NCBI GenBank assembly: GCA_022577435.1
Contig: JAKOON010000005.1
Span: forward strand, 7,585,224-7,649,223
Reading direction: 5' to 3'
Length of the DNA: 64,000 bases
Origin: Embiotoca jacksoni
Lineage: Eukaryota; Chordata; Actinopteri; Embiotocidae
The notes beneath the pieces are model-generated. The model had not been told where the DNA came from, made no database searches, and saw nothing but the letters and a program-made list of their open reading frames with translations. Numbering within the stretch: position 1 is the stretch's first letter; the number at the start of each line of letters is the position of its first letter. Positions 1-12,975 of the stretch are shown here, piece by piece. A program made the position numbers and the translations under genes.

Positions 1-3000
1 TTCAACCAAATGGCCTGGGGGAAGTTTAGCCAGTTCTCCCATTTATGATTAATATTATTGAAGTATTATTTCTACATTGCATTTTTAGAATGTATCACTG
101 AAATGATGACACTTTTTACTTTAGACCAAAACTTATCTTCTATAAACAGAAGACAGGGCTTCAACTCCACAGGGGCTATTGTGCGCAGGTGTCGCCATCA
201 ATTCCCTTTTCACCTGTACATTACCAGCTATTTCAGTTGGCACAAATGCAGCTTCTTCTGCTTACAGCATTATTTAAAGTAAACATGCTTAGTTTTACTT
301 CATCATTAGAATTGGTCGCTCAATTTACCACCATATTTGTATATTGTTTAGTTGGAGACGTTACTGTCATTGTTTCACTTTAAAGACATCTCGATTAAAA
401 ACTAGCTCAAATTAGCCCGACCTCCCCGTGGTCATGGTATGCCACTTGTCTCCAGTGTTCACTATTTGTTGTGTTTTTTTGTCGGTGACTGCATGAAGAA
501 ACCTCAGCTATCAGTGAGGGATGCAACCCAGTCTATACAGGAAGCTGCTGCACTCATGACTTGTCGTTCAGTTCGCTTTCAGAGGAAGAGGAAGGACGAG
601 AAGAAGTGCATTTCCACCGGTACACAATTTGCCTCCACTAACTGCATCATTTTCTATTACACAAGAGGTTATTTCCGTAACCTGATTAATGCACCCCCAC
701 ACCTCACGCGCACAAAAACATAATCATTCCTGTCTTGTCTCCAGTGTGACCTCGCTGAATTCTGCAAAAAAGTGCATTTTTGTCTCTTCAGTCTGTCTTC
801 GAAAAGTTATGATGTGCTTCAGGTGGCATTTGTATTGGTATTTAGTGTGTGTACATTCCATTACAACCAAGTTGCACTATTCCCATGACTCCTCAACAAG
901 TAGCCTATATATCCTACCCAGTTATTAATGGAGATGGTGGTTTTATAGTGCTTCTCTGTGTCTTATCTTGTGGCTGCCTGTCTAAAAAAATTTTTTTTTT
1001 TTTACCCAATTTTATTTTAATGTACAGCCACACAGGGGAAAATGGCTGTCGGCAGAATATGTTCCATATATACTTCATTGTATGAGACTATGGAATAATT
1101 ACACTCCATTAGGGACTAGTGGTTAAAAACAGACCACAAAAACCTAACAAACAAAGAGAGTACAGCAAGTCATCTTAGAGATGAGGACAACATTGTTTTA
1201 GTGTCTCAGCTGTAGCTCAATTCAGAGAAAGTAAATGTTTCTCATATGTCATGGTCCCACTTTTTGTGTCTGCATTCATAGCCTTTAGCCACACAGTTGA
1301 AAGAGGATTTTAAATTTGTAATCAACTATTGCACTTTACAGACCTGCATTATATTTCAGATATGACTAACAATTAAAGAATAATGGAAATATGATTTTTG
1401 TTTGTTTGCAATGCAATATTACGAGGGTATATATTTAGCATAAAATTCTCTCAAATTAGTTTTTCTGTGCTTCGATGATAATAGTTTATTTTTGTACCAT
1501 GCTATTTTAACCTAATCTATAATTCATTGAAAGCATAGGTGAGAAAATGATCATGAATATTTTGGATATCTTTTGTTTTCTGTTGCTAAAGGCCCTTTGT
1601 ATTGTTCCTTTTTTATTTTAACAATATTTCTACGTCTCTGTTCCTTTTGCATCATTTTTGATGCACATTTTACAGCATTCACTATATGAATTATGCTGTT
1701 TGAAGAGAATCACCTCACAGACCTTCCTTTGAACATCATAGCCACTGTTTCTTTGTATCAGCCATGTAAATGCTGTTTCTTAATTTATCATTTCTTTCTT
1801 TAGTTTGACCCCTTCCTCCTTTTGTGCAGGAAACTTTCACAAAACCATAAAAAACGAGTTCTATCTAAATGGTCAGTTTCCTAAATCTACAAGACTGTTA
1901 TTTACCATTATTGAACAATGGAATGCAACACGCACCATCCTGCCTCCATATGCTACTTGTTTATCAGTTAAACTCTTCACATGCTGTATTATGTCCATAC
2001 ATGCCTCAATGCCATATTTTAGAGGGATTTGTGTGTGTGTGTTTGTGTGAATGTGTGGACGAACATGACAAGTTCTTCAACATTTTTGATACAGAGAACC
2101 ATGTGGAGAATATTTCTGCCGAATGTCGGGACTTGACCCTGGTAAATCAACGCCCACCGAAGGTTTTATCTTTTAGATGCAGCTCTGTGGAAATGATGCC
2201 TAATGTGACACTTTCTCAGCTAAAAATGTGTTATTGGTGAAAATAGCATTACTTTGCCAAAAATGTCAGTAATGACTATTTGCTTAAACGAAAAAAGAAA
2301 AACCTGGTAGTTTACCAGGGTCAACTGTTATGCACATTTCCTCTTGAATGTTTCCCTGTTAAAGTGTTATTCATTCTGTCAGGACATAAAAACTGTCACA
2401 TTTGTGTGAATACTGGGTTTCTTCGGTTGCTCCACGATCCAATAAACCTTCCTTACTTAACACCGACAATATAAGAATGTGGAATCATCACAAAAGGACA
2501 TTTCATGGTTTAAAATGATCAATAGCATTTATTCTCACTGTGCTAAAACACATTGTCCTATGACAAGTATGAAATTATCATTAACAATCAAACACACTCA
2601 TCCAGAACTTTGACATATTGATATAATAAAAGACATGCACTGGAGAAATTGATTCTAAACTGTCATGGAAACAAAAGCTGTTTCATTTGTTAAAATTGTA
2701 CAGTCTTATCTAAATCAAAAATTGAATGAACAATATCAGCACAAGGGAGGATTTGTTCCAGTTCTTTATCAGAAACATACTCATAAAAGCTCCTGAATGA
2801 TGTTTCAAATCTTAAAACAGATTGTGTCCCTTTCCTTGATTGCACTTGCACACATTTTGCAGATCAGTAAGTCTGACTTAAATGTAAACTATTATTGATA
2901 CCGTACAACAATTGAGTATATTTTGAATAAATGCAATCTGCATCTACTGGAAATCATTTTTGATCTCATATCATATTTGTGAAGTTTTGTCTGCCCAGGA

Positions 3001-4357
3001 TTCATCGTCTTTTTTTTTCATTTATTTTACCCGCATAATGATCAAAGCTGATGACAGAAAATTGTGATGTGATACACTGAGCAAAAGCTAAACCAATTCT
3101 GTCTGTGTCTCCCTCGCTAACACACGCATAGAAATACAAACAATATAAATGATATAATAAATTGAGCAATATTCAGCCCAGCTAGCTTTGCTTATTGCCT
3201 CTGCAAGCAGCTGCCTATTTTCTCAAGGCATGGTAGACAGGTTGGAATAAAAGAGACAATGATCACAGTGGTACTCTTCCTCAAGGTCAAGAGTAGAAGT
3301 ACAAGACAGGAACAGAGAATTCAAGAAATTGCTTTTTCATCCCCAGTGGCAAATGTAAATCTAGGGGGGGGGGGGGGGGGGGGGGGATGTTTTGATTTCC
3401 CACATTTTTTTTTTTACTATTACCATTTTTACTTTCTGTATACAACAGCTCAATCAGGAAATAAAAGACACACCATGAATATTTTCTGAAGACTTTTGAG
3501 CAAAAGCATTTCTGTACTAAAGGAAACTTACTTAGAATTGGAATTAAACAGAAAATATGCCTCGTATTCCTAACTGGCTTTATACTGTTTAAAACCAAAA
3601 CAGGGGAGCTTGCAGCAACATCAAAGTTGCTGATGGTTAACAACTCGAGTGTATCTTAATGAAGAACATAATTTGCTCTTAAATTACTGGGTTGGAGCTG
3701 TACTCAGGTGAAGCTGGACACCCTTTGTTCTTTTCGACCCTGGAGAGCAGTGAAGTGTGACAGCGCGACGGTAAGGCAGTAAGCAGGCCCTTAATTGATA
3801 CCGCCAATTGTCCTGTCTGCTGGCAACAAAGCATGGCGAGTTACAGTGGGCAGCACATTGGTTTAATGAGACTAGGTGTCCCAGTGCTGGTTCCAGGGAG
3901 TTTGATGAGGATAATACTGCAGTTGTCTGCAATGATACAAGACACAGATCACAGGAAGAAAAACCATTAGAGCCACTATCACTACCTTGCAATGTGGGAA
4001 CGGTGGTGTGGTATTAGAGCACTCGTATCACGTTGACAACATCTAAGGCACTGCATGCTGAAGATTTATAAGTTCCTTGTGAGGTTTAGGAGTGTTTAAT
4101 AGCACATGGGATGTTACATTCCTCATCATGCCTGCTGTAATATTGAAATTAGTCTTCAGTCTTATTGGTCTTTTTCAATGGAAAACCAATCTAAAAATAC
4201 AGTCTCATTGAAAACATGAACCAGCTGTTTGACAAATAACCTTTCTGGGTACCAAGTGGCAGTAACTAATGTCTCGCATCTGAGGAAAATAGCATTGATT
4301 GTGAAAGAGTCATTTACTCCCTATTGAGAAGCAATTTGTTTGCTGTTGTTTTTGCAG
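1..4357. other. Non-coding, upstream of the candidate exon
   Basis: AT-rich DNA with a short GT tract (about 2,029-2,050), a T run near 990 and the G23 tract. No frame looks protein-coding. If the exon at 4,358 is real, this is intron or upstream DNA of lingo1. Confidence 0.6.
3364..3386 (+). repeat. G homopolymer, 23 nt
   Basis: Twenty-three consecutive G, able to form a G-quadruplex. The open frames crossing it on both strands are artefacts. Confidence 0.95.
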
Positions 4358-4393
4358 AATGTGAAGGATGGTTTCTCGATACTGGAGATGCAG
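4358..4393 (+). other. lingo1: Candidate lingo1 upstream exon encoding initiator Met-Gln
   Basis: A T-rich tract ending gtttttgcag (AG at 4,356-4,357) precedes a 36-nt segment, followed by the donor gtcagt at 4,394. The segment ends ATG-CAG (4,388-4,393). Joined to 49,288 it reads Met-Gln-Val-Thr-Asp-Lys-Met in frame with lingo1 and gives a 621-residue protein. The human long isoform begins MQVSKRM, with its first two codons supplied by an upstream exon, so length, phase and residues all agree. This would be an internal exon, so the promoter that uses it lies further upstream, possibly outside the window. The implied intron is about 44.9 kb unless further exons intervene. Inference from splice signals only. 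Confidence 0.6.
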
Positions 4394-7300
4394 GTCAGTG
4401 GGTGGGGAGGAGCAGTAGATGATGTGTGACACACCAAAGTTCAAGCCAAAGGTGCATTAATGATCTGGAGAGGGGATCTTTGAAAAAGAACAAAGGGCAA
4501 TGAATCATTTACAAAAGTGATGCATCAAGGTGATCGCAGACCAAACCCTCAGAGTGCAGTTTTTAATATCTCCCTCTACCCACGATGCCGTACAACTCTT
4601 AGCATGCCATGGTAGGAAGGTGAAAGCAATGTTAGATAATAACACTATCATGGGAATTACATTAGAACCCTTGAGACTTCTAAAAGAGGTTCCTCACAAA
4701 AGCAATTATGCAGTTTGTCGCAAAGCTCTTTCATGCCACAACATTGTGCCAATAGCTTTAAAAATTAAGTACTAAGTAGGACTCAAGGGGCCGCACACAA
4801 TGTCATTGCAAGGTCGTACTTAGACCTTTCTGTAGCGCAAAGGCCAGTTTATAAAGGTGGGAGTAGAACTGAATGTTTTCTACTTTATCTTGGAAGTGGA
4901 GATTAATTACAGGGTCAACTATAAGATTGGCACAGGCTTCAAAAGCTTCTGTAGATGTACAGCATGGAGCCACAATACTCTGGAGTAAACATCTGCATTG
5001 CACAATGGGACGGTGTCAGAATAAATTACACATTTACTATTTAAAAACCCATCACTTTCAAACCCAAATTTCACTGGCATGTGCAACAGACACAGTTTAA
5101 TACAATTCAGTTAATCACAACTATTTTTTATGTCCACCTATCAAGATCACAGCTATTATTAATAATTCCACTTCTCCATTCTATTAATAAGAACACGTTT
5201 TTCTATCATGCTGCATACAGTGTGCACACTGCAAAAACAAACTACTTCAATTTGAAAAGCTCACTGCCTCTCACTTAAGCCCCCTCTTTAAATGCCATTT
5301 AGGCATGACACGACACCTGAAGCGACTCATTGATGACTGAACATTAATATGGTTCCAAATAAAGACACAAGGTCTTCCTTTGAAGCTGGTGCAGCAGTCC
5401 TTTCAAACAAACTCACACAACAGTTGGAATGTATTGAGTGGTGAAAAATATAAGATAGATGGTCCAAATCGGTATGAAACCCACGTAAATTTCATAACTA
5501 AGGTAAGTTTTTGAATTTATGACATCAAACAGGGAAAAAGACTAAACATTGTGTGTTTTTGAAAACTTGCTATCTGGAATAATACATTCATACATTAAAG
5601 GGACAGTGTAGGATTTACTGGAAGCAGTAACTTTGCAAATTGTAACCAACCAGCAACCCACCCACTGTGATATCACCCATTGGTTGGGAAACAGTTTTTG
5701 GTTTTTTTTTAAGACCTGAAGCCTGGCATTTCAAACATCGCCATCTTGCTTTTTTGGAGGCAGAAGTGACCATTTTTGGATGAGGATTTATGCTGGCTGC
5801 AAAACCTGCAGTAAATGTGAAAGTCCATCTCTGGAGCCAGGGTTTGGTTTGTCCCTTCTGGGATACTGTAGAAATATTGTGCTGCAACATGGCACACTCC
5901 GGGGAGGATGACCTTCTCCCTATTTAGATATCAAGGGCTCATTCTAAGGTAATGAAATCACAACAATTCTTAGTTTCAAGTGATTTTACATGGTATTATA
6001 TTATTTTTTTTCTGATGCCATTGTGTGACAGGAATAGAGACCTCCAACCTGCAAAAAGCAGGCCCTTTGTCATTGGAACATAAAGGTACAGGAAAGATGA
6101 GCAGAAATTCAAGAAAGATACAAAGATTGAACATTGAAAAACATTATAATGAACTGCTTTTATCAATCAGTTTGTCTCCTGGATTAGAGCTTTAACCCAA
6201 ATAAATACAGTTTCTGTTAACAAATACTAAAATGTATGACTTTGTTTGCCATGACAACAAGCTTACAGGTTGTCATGACTCAATATTTGATTCACTTGGG
6301 AACAAGTAGTGCTACGGCCAGTGTGGAGTAGAAACACACAGCAATAATAATGGTGTTTTCAGCAGAAAAACATTATACAGCTCTGCTAATACACAGTGAC
6401 ACAGCATGTGTCATTGTACACGCTTTGCTGAGCCCACCTTGCCCTATCAATCGTTCAGGAGACCTTTTAATCCTGTGACTTCCCTGTGGCACTGGCTTGT
6501 CTCCAGCTGAGAGCTGCAAGTGTTTATTGGCTTTGGTATCAGTGGGATACTTGTGTTGGCCTGCCTCACCTTTAATTCTGACATTTTTTTGCCAAAGCTG
6601 TGACAAGTACCTCTTTGACTTCAGCCATCAACTAGAAACTCAGGTGTGGTGTGAGGCTCCCAGATAGAATGAGGCACGGTCATATCCACAGAACTGACCC
6701 AGAGGGCTACAATTTTTGTCCCCCAATGAAATAGAAACGGAGACTATTGATCGGGCCTGTGTCGCTTGATTTGTTTGTCCAACATGAAATGTTACTGGAG
6801 GTGATATCCACCATAACAACATTCAGATCGTTACATTGTGCATTGAAACCAAACTATGACTTTCAATGCATATATGATTTAAAACAAAAAAAAAAAGTGA
6901 CTGAGGATGCTTGTATGATATTTGGTATTTAAACTAACTGGTCTGATGAGGTACTAATTAAAGGTCAACACCTTTATTAAGTGCCTCTCAAATTGAAAAG
7001 CCCCAACGCTCCTAGTCAACCATCTTTCCCAGATTCACCAAATAAGGTTGTGTTATTGCACGTCTGCATTATTTTGGGGAGATGACATATGTAGATATTT
7101 GTTTCCTCCCAGCGAGAGAAAGGGAGGGGATTTCTTGACAGGAGATCAGTGCTGAGTCAGGACGCTGGTGAAAGGAGTTCTCCTCTGCCTGAGGCCAGCG
7201 AGTGCTGTGAGAAAGCCATGACAGAAAAGTGATTATTGTATTCTGGTTTTTGTTGTTGTTGTTAGGTCTTTTTATAGAAAATCTGATTTTACATTGTACA

Positions 7301-7635
7301 GTACATACAGCAGGATGCTGAGAATTTGAATACGAATGAAAAGAAATGAGAGCATGACATGATTTTCAACCCAGTTAGTAATGCAACAAGGTTGGCTATC
7401 TCAGGATAAGTGGGTCAGAGTTAGGGCACAGGGACTTTCGTTGGCTTTTTTGGCATTGACTCCAGCCTTTCTTGTCCAACTAAATCATGCAGCTTTCCAT
7501 AGTTTCCATATAACGTATAATTTGAGGTGTGAAGGTCATTTTGTGTCTTTTTTATGCAAGTACAAAAGACAGTTTTGACAAATTTCTAGGTAAAATACAT
7601 ATGAACTGAGAATAAAATGATTTTCATTGCAAATA
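4394..7635. other. Non-coding, probable lingo1 intron
   Basis: Apart from the dispersed repeat at 5,595-6,003 I see nothing that I can name. Confidence 0.5.
5595..6003 (+). repeat. Dispersed MITE-like repeat, right end apparently lost
   Basis: Begins TTAAAGGGACAGTGTAGG, the end of a repeat I associate with teleost genomes. It continues through cgccatcttg and ctcattctaaggtaatg segments typical of that repeat and loses similarity in a T-rich run near 6,003. The expected inverted end is missing. Open frames here on the - strand are not genes. Confidence 0.45.
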
Positions 7636-8340
7636 AATTATCCCTTACAGTTCTATTTGTTTTGGTTACAGAATTGAGAATTTCGCTTAGAAAAAAAGGA
7701 AGGAATCTGCACCACCTATAGCACCAGTTGTAACCTTGTCCAGTTCAACCACCTCGGTTGCAGAAAAGTAATCTCATTGGATTTTGTCAGCAAGTGTCTT
7801 ACACACAAGTAGCTAACCTCAGCTAACAAAGTTATGTCGCTGACAAAATGTGTGTAATGTTACCCCACAGAGGGGCTTCGTGTCAAGATGACATTCATGT
7901 CGTTCTTTACAAAAAAGTAAGACTCCATGACATAACAACATTAAATATTAAAAAAACTGAAAACATTACATGGAGGAAAATCGTTCTGCCACATTTGAAA
8001 GAACCATTTATTGTCAACTGACCTTCATGTAGCTCCACACACAGTCCTACCCTGTCAAGTGTTTACAGTGGGAGTGAGGGAATTTTGTTTGTGTAGTCGT
8101 GCTGTGGATCCAAGTCAAACCCACCAATAGAAACTCTTGTCTCATCCATCAGTGTAGATCCCACCCATTACATCCAATTCAACTTGCAAGCAAAAGTTGT
8201 TCACTCACAACCACACGTTTTTGAATTTCCAACCAAGGAGGTCTGACTTGCTATTAAAACTTTGTGTAACACAACAAAAAGGCTGGTTCAGCAAAATGAT
8301 GAAGTTTGTGACCAAAATCAACAAACTGTAAGGGATCATT
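7636..8340. mobile_element. TIR-bounded non-autonomous DNA element (705 bp)
   Basis: The ends are an inverted repeat: AATTATCCCTTACAGTT at 7,636-7,652 and its near-perfect reverse complement at 8,324-8,340 (16 of 17 positions). No transposase frame lies inside, so it is MITE-like. The flanks do not show a clean target duplication, so the superfamily is not assigned. Confidence 0.6.
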
Positions 8341-8957
8341 GATTTACAATCCAAATAATGTTACAAACTAGGTCTTTGATATCATTGTGACAATATTACG
8401 CTCTTGCGGAAAAAAGAGACAAAAGTATACCTCCATATTTAAACCAGCTCTGGGGTGATGCAGCCGACCAGATTAGAAATAGGGCTGGTAACTTTACCAT
8501 GCTTTGACATACTTTAGGAGACAACGCAGCACTTGTACTGTAATGTTCCGTTTGTCCTGTATATTGTTTTGATTAGTCCGGTTGATCACATTACCTTCCT
8601 TATTATATTTGGTCCTTGATAGTGTCTTTAAATGTTCCCTTTAATATTTACATCATGTATTATGGCATCATTCAATCTGTAGGTCAATATGTGATCGTTT
8701 ATACATTTCATCGAGAATATAAAAGATTAAAGGCCAATTTTTCTAACCACAAATGTAAAATATTGTAGAATCTCTGTGATTGTTATACACCTTTTCGAGG
8801 ACATTTTGGCATCATTGGAAACTTTGCAAATAAACTGAAACCAACAAAATCCTGGGACGCTTTAACTGCGTTTTGACTCAAATTTAACCATACCTATTAT
8901 GTCGCTTTTATTGCATTGTTGAAAATAGCACAGTGATATAGCATTTCTTAAATTAAG

Positions 8958-8988
<31 letters not shown>

Positions 8989-9780
8989 CATTTTTATGTC
9001 ATATACAATATCTTGGATACCACTTTGGGGGAATAATGCATGCAATGGGACCTTTTTGCTGTTGCCAAATGCAGAATGACAGTACAACATCCCAAAAAGT
9101 ACTCTGTGTGTAACAGATGATGAATCTTGATTGATTTAATTTGGTTTAGCTGTAAGACTGTCAAGCTGTAAAAGTATCACAGGCACAACTCTTGGAGCAG
9201 AAACGGTTGAATAGCGACGTTACGTTCCTACCTTCATCTTAGCATGTAATTAACATTCAATCATTGTTTCACTCTTCAGTGTCATCCATAATTCTGTAAA
9301 TGAAATGTTGCACCACAGGAGTCTCTTTGTGCGGGATAAGTCACCTGCTATTTCAATAGTAACTCTTCTAAGGCAGGAAACAGTTCATATGTGCTCAGTT
9401 GTCCCACATTGGAGGGTTTTAATATTTGACAGCATGTGCTGCCTGCACTGTCACTTTAAAATACTCCAAAACCGAACCGTGAACCCAACTATGCTCACAA
9501 GACAATCATGCACTTAGTCTCAAAGTCCATGTGCTGTGCATCAACAATCGTGAAAGAGTAGAATTAATCACTACTAGGACCAAAAAAGCTCAAGCAAATC
9601 TAATGCATATGAAATGCAAAATGTATTTCATATTCTCAACCATAAACCAAATGCATTTTGCAACATGTTTCTCTGGGTTTGAGAAACTTTCATGCACCAT
9701 GTTTTCATCTAACTGCAATGATACATATGACTGTAGATGCAATGCATGGATTTGTCATTTTGCTGCAGATAAACCTTAGA
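8341..9780. other. Non-coding, probable lingo1 intron
   Basis: AT-rich; holds the T29 run. Nothing else recognised. Confidence 0.5.
8960..8988 (+). repeat. T homopolymer, 29 nt
   Basis: Uninterrupted T run in AT-rich intronic or upstream DNA. Confidence 0.95.
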
Positions 9781-9990
9781 GGTTTTATAAAGTGCTTTAC
9801 AATTTTTTTATTCCGTCATTCACTCTTCCATACACTCACCAGTGGCAATAGAGCTGCTGTGCAAGGTGCACGCCCACCATCAGGGACTTCGTGGGGCACA
9901 GTATCTTACCCAGGGGCACTTTGACAGAAGCTGCCAACCCTACATGTAGTGGACAACCTGCTACCATATCAGTTACAGCCGCCCCTGTTT
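9781..9990 (+). repeat. Dispersed teleost-type repeat fragment
   Basis: The series ttataaagtgctttacaat, cattcactcttccatacactcacc, gctgtgcaaggtgc, ccaccatcagggacttc, cagtatcttacccaggggcac follows the order of a common fish interspersed repeat, in diverged form. It lies just upstream of the element at 10,014. Recognised by pattern only. Confidence 0.45.
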
Positions 9991-10013
9991 ATGTATGCTC
10001 AGTTATATGTTCT

Positions 10014-10516
10014 TAGCCTGGCTCTGCCAACTGTGGCTCACAGCTTCAGTTTTCTTCGCTTTGATGACAGTCTGACAACTCGGTTCGTATTAGCATTTGC
10101 ACAGCCTTTCTGAAGGGCGGACCAATCAGCGAGCAGTGTCGGTGATTAACCATGTTTGTCCCGCCCCTCCTTCATTGTGATTGGATGGCTGGTGACAGTG
10201 ATGAGCGTAGCGCTCATATTTTTTAACTCTTAATGAATGGAAGAAAAATCCCAGAATAAACAGTGAGCACCTCGTCAAACTGTTGGCTTTCATTAAAACA
10301 ATTTTAAAAAATATGGTGTACTTGCTTTGTTGGACAAGGGCTGTAGGTAGTTGAAGTGGTGGCAGAGTGTCTGCCGGTTTCTGCGCATACTGAATGGATC
10401 AACTTAACCCAAGGTTTACGCCCAGTAGGATAGAACAACTGCAAACAATTCCCTTTGGAGGGCGGCAGACCCTTATATTTACAGAGTGGAATTGGGTTCT
10501 GGTTCAGACCAGGCTA
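10014..10516. mobile_element. TIR-bounded MITE-like element (about 503 bp)
   Basis: Begins TAGCCTGGCTCTG and ends with the inverted form CAGACCAGGCTA, one base shorter. TA is present at both outer ends, which fits a TA or TWA target site as used by mariner or PIF/Harbinger elements. The interior contains the paired GC-rich segments gggcggaccaatcagcg and ccctttggagggcggcag and no coding frame. The end sequence resembles a repeat common in teleost genomes. Confidence 0.55.
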
Positions 10517-12427
10517 ATAGTTTCTTGTACCTGAGGTCTGCAGCAACTTCAGTAGTTTTTTTTTTTTTATTTACAATTGGGTCTGCACCTGGTGTTCCAC
10601 ATTATATTCTATAACATACTATCTTATAGCCTAAGTAAAGCACATGTTCCCATTGTAAAAAATAATAAGTACATACAATTGTCGGTGTCCACACTCACTC
10701 AAACACTGCTCATTTTACCACTTTGTGTTTGTACTTTTTCTTTAATTCCCATTCCTGAAGAAGATACATTTATCTCAAAAAGATTGCACATATCAACAAA
10801 AGCATCACTCAGTCCATTCATAATGTTGCTTTTTACAAGGACAGCTGACAGTACAACAGGTAGCTGGAACAAAACAATGGGCAACAACAGAGACAGTTTG
10901 TTTTCACCTCATCTCTACGAGCAGCTACACCTGAACTTTTTCACATTTTTCACTCAAACATTCATAATGTTTCTGTTTAAGTCTCAGCTGTGATTCAAAT
11001 CAAAGGCAGCTACCACATTTAGTAGGCCTCAAACGTATTTCATTGTTTGTGCATTTAACTGCAGGTTACTGTAATGGGTGACTTCAGATGGGATTTAGTT
11101 AATGGTATTTACTTTCTAGAGCACGGAAGGAAGTAGTTACGAGTTACTCTACTCCCTACTAGTGAGCACTACCAGGAAAGACTGTCTTCTCTTCTGACGT
11201 CAGACTGTATTTGGCCTTCTGAAAGGCAATGTAATTATTACATCAGAAACTTGGAGAAGGGGAGGGGATGTCAAAATTAAGCTCCCTGTATTGTTTCCAG
11301 TTAAGCTCCGCTGAGTGTGGTTAAGTTTACCTCTCTCTGATGAAAGAAAAGCAGAGTCCTCTCTGACATTTGACCCCTCGGTCACTTACTTAAAGTCTCA
11401 GCAGCCATTTTAGTATTGGCTGTTTGTCACAGAAACTGCTAATAATGATCCCAATGTACTCTATCAACCCCCATTCAGGCACACACACATAAACACCAAA
11501 CGCACAGCACAAGGGGACGAGCATGTTGCTTGGAGCCACACTCTGAGAAATGGCCATAAACCTGGAACAAATAAAGTCACCCAATAGAGAGCTAGCGTTT
11601 TCCCACCTAATAAATGCCTCAGAAACAGCATGAAAATAATGAGATTCTGCTGACACAATGCAGTAGCCAGCCTGAACGTAATATATGTTGTATTTAACCT
11701 CTCTTATAGTTTGCTTGCTTAGCAGTGTGTATGTGCATGCACAGTTGCATGTGCATGCCCAAACATTTATGTATTTGCCATTTACCTCTACAGGGTAGGC
11801 AGGTTGAAGAAGGTTAAATGGTTCTATTTGCAGTTGCCTGTTTGCTCTGCTGATCTCCATGCTGCTGCTATTGAATCATAGCTGCATCCTCTAACCTGTA
11901 AAAAGACAGTAAACATTCCTACAGGTTTTTACAGAGCATTATCACACAGGCAAGCCCTGTGATAGAGCAGGTTTTGTGATAGCACAAAGATTCCTCTAAA
12001 CATTGTATGTTTGTATGTCCCTTTCTTCAGTATCCAAATGGTTTTATATGGATTGAAAATGCCCAGTTAACTTCTGTCATACACAATGTAAGTCTACAAG
12101 CTGTATCATCATTTTATGTATTTTAACTAGCAGTTCTGTACAGTTCACATCGAACGAACTTTCGTGACTTATTGAAGGCAGCAGGGAGATGTAGTAAGTT
12201 GTTTCTGACCTTCAGTCGGAAGGTGGAGAGTTTGAGTCCAAAGGTCAGCAAGCATCTGAACTGGTAAGAGTCAGCTCATGACTAATATAATGCTCTGTAG
12301 CAAATCTTGACCTCTGTCCTGCCTGGGGATACGAATGATTAAGAAGAGAATTGGTCTATGTAGATCAATAACAAGTACCAAACCTTGTATCTGTTTGGTA
12401 AGGATCCAATTAAGCATGTTAGAGAAT
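10517..12427. other. Non-coding, probable lingo1 intron
   Basis: Frames of 138 and 156 residues occur here but show no domain and no coding bias. A stretch at about 12,182-12,245 (ggtggagagtttgagtcc) weakly resembles a tRNA-like B box of a decayed SINE. Otherwise nothing recognised. Confidence 0.45.
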
Positions 12428-12622
<195 letters not shown>

Positions 12623-12975
12623 CTTTATTAATCCCTAATAGGGACATTTTTAGGTTACAGCAGAATATACAGGGCAAAGCAATGAAAATGACAAAATATA
12701 AAATAGAGGTAGTAAAAAATATTAGATAAAAAAATGTTTAAATACACATTATATACAAATACAAATAGTATTAATACTATTAAATTAAACCAAATTAAAT
12801 TCAACTAAACTAAACTAAATAACACTGCAATTAATTAAACAAACAAACAAACAAACAAACACACAACAGGGCAACAGTGTTATTGTTATGTGATGGATTT
12901 AGCCAGAGGTGAGTTATTGTAAAGTCTTATTGCAGTAGGCAGGAATGATCTCCTCTATCGGTCCTTGTGACAGCA
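12623..12975 (-). mobile_element. 3' end of a non-LTR retrotransposon (LINE), 5' truncated
   Basis: On the - strand the sequence ends ...gggattaataaagtg and runs into (TCTG)n(TCTA)n. Fish LINE copies commonly end in ggatcaataaagt followed by TATC-type repeats. The body upstream (for example gatcattcctgcctactgcaataagac) fits the tail of such an element. No reverse transcriptase domain remains. The 5' limit near 12,975 is approximate. Confidence 0.5.
12835..12863 (+). repeat. (AAAC)n microsatellite
   Basis: About seven AAAC/ACAA units within an A-rich stretch of the LINE-derived region. Confidence 0.85.

Noticed and set aside
2302..2320. Short palindrome CCTGGTA-gtt-TACCAGG
   Set aside because: A 7-bp stem is expected by chance in 64 kb; no transcription terminator of this kind operates in vertebrate nuclear genes.
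12182..12245. tRNA-like B box (gagtttgagtcc)
   Set aside because: No A box at the right distance and no cloverleaf. At best it is a decayed SINE fragment.
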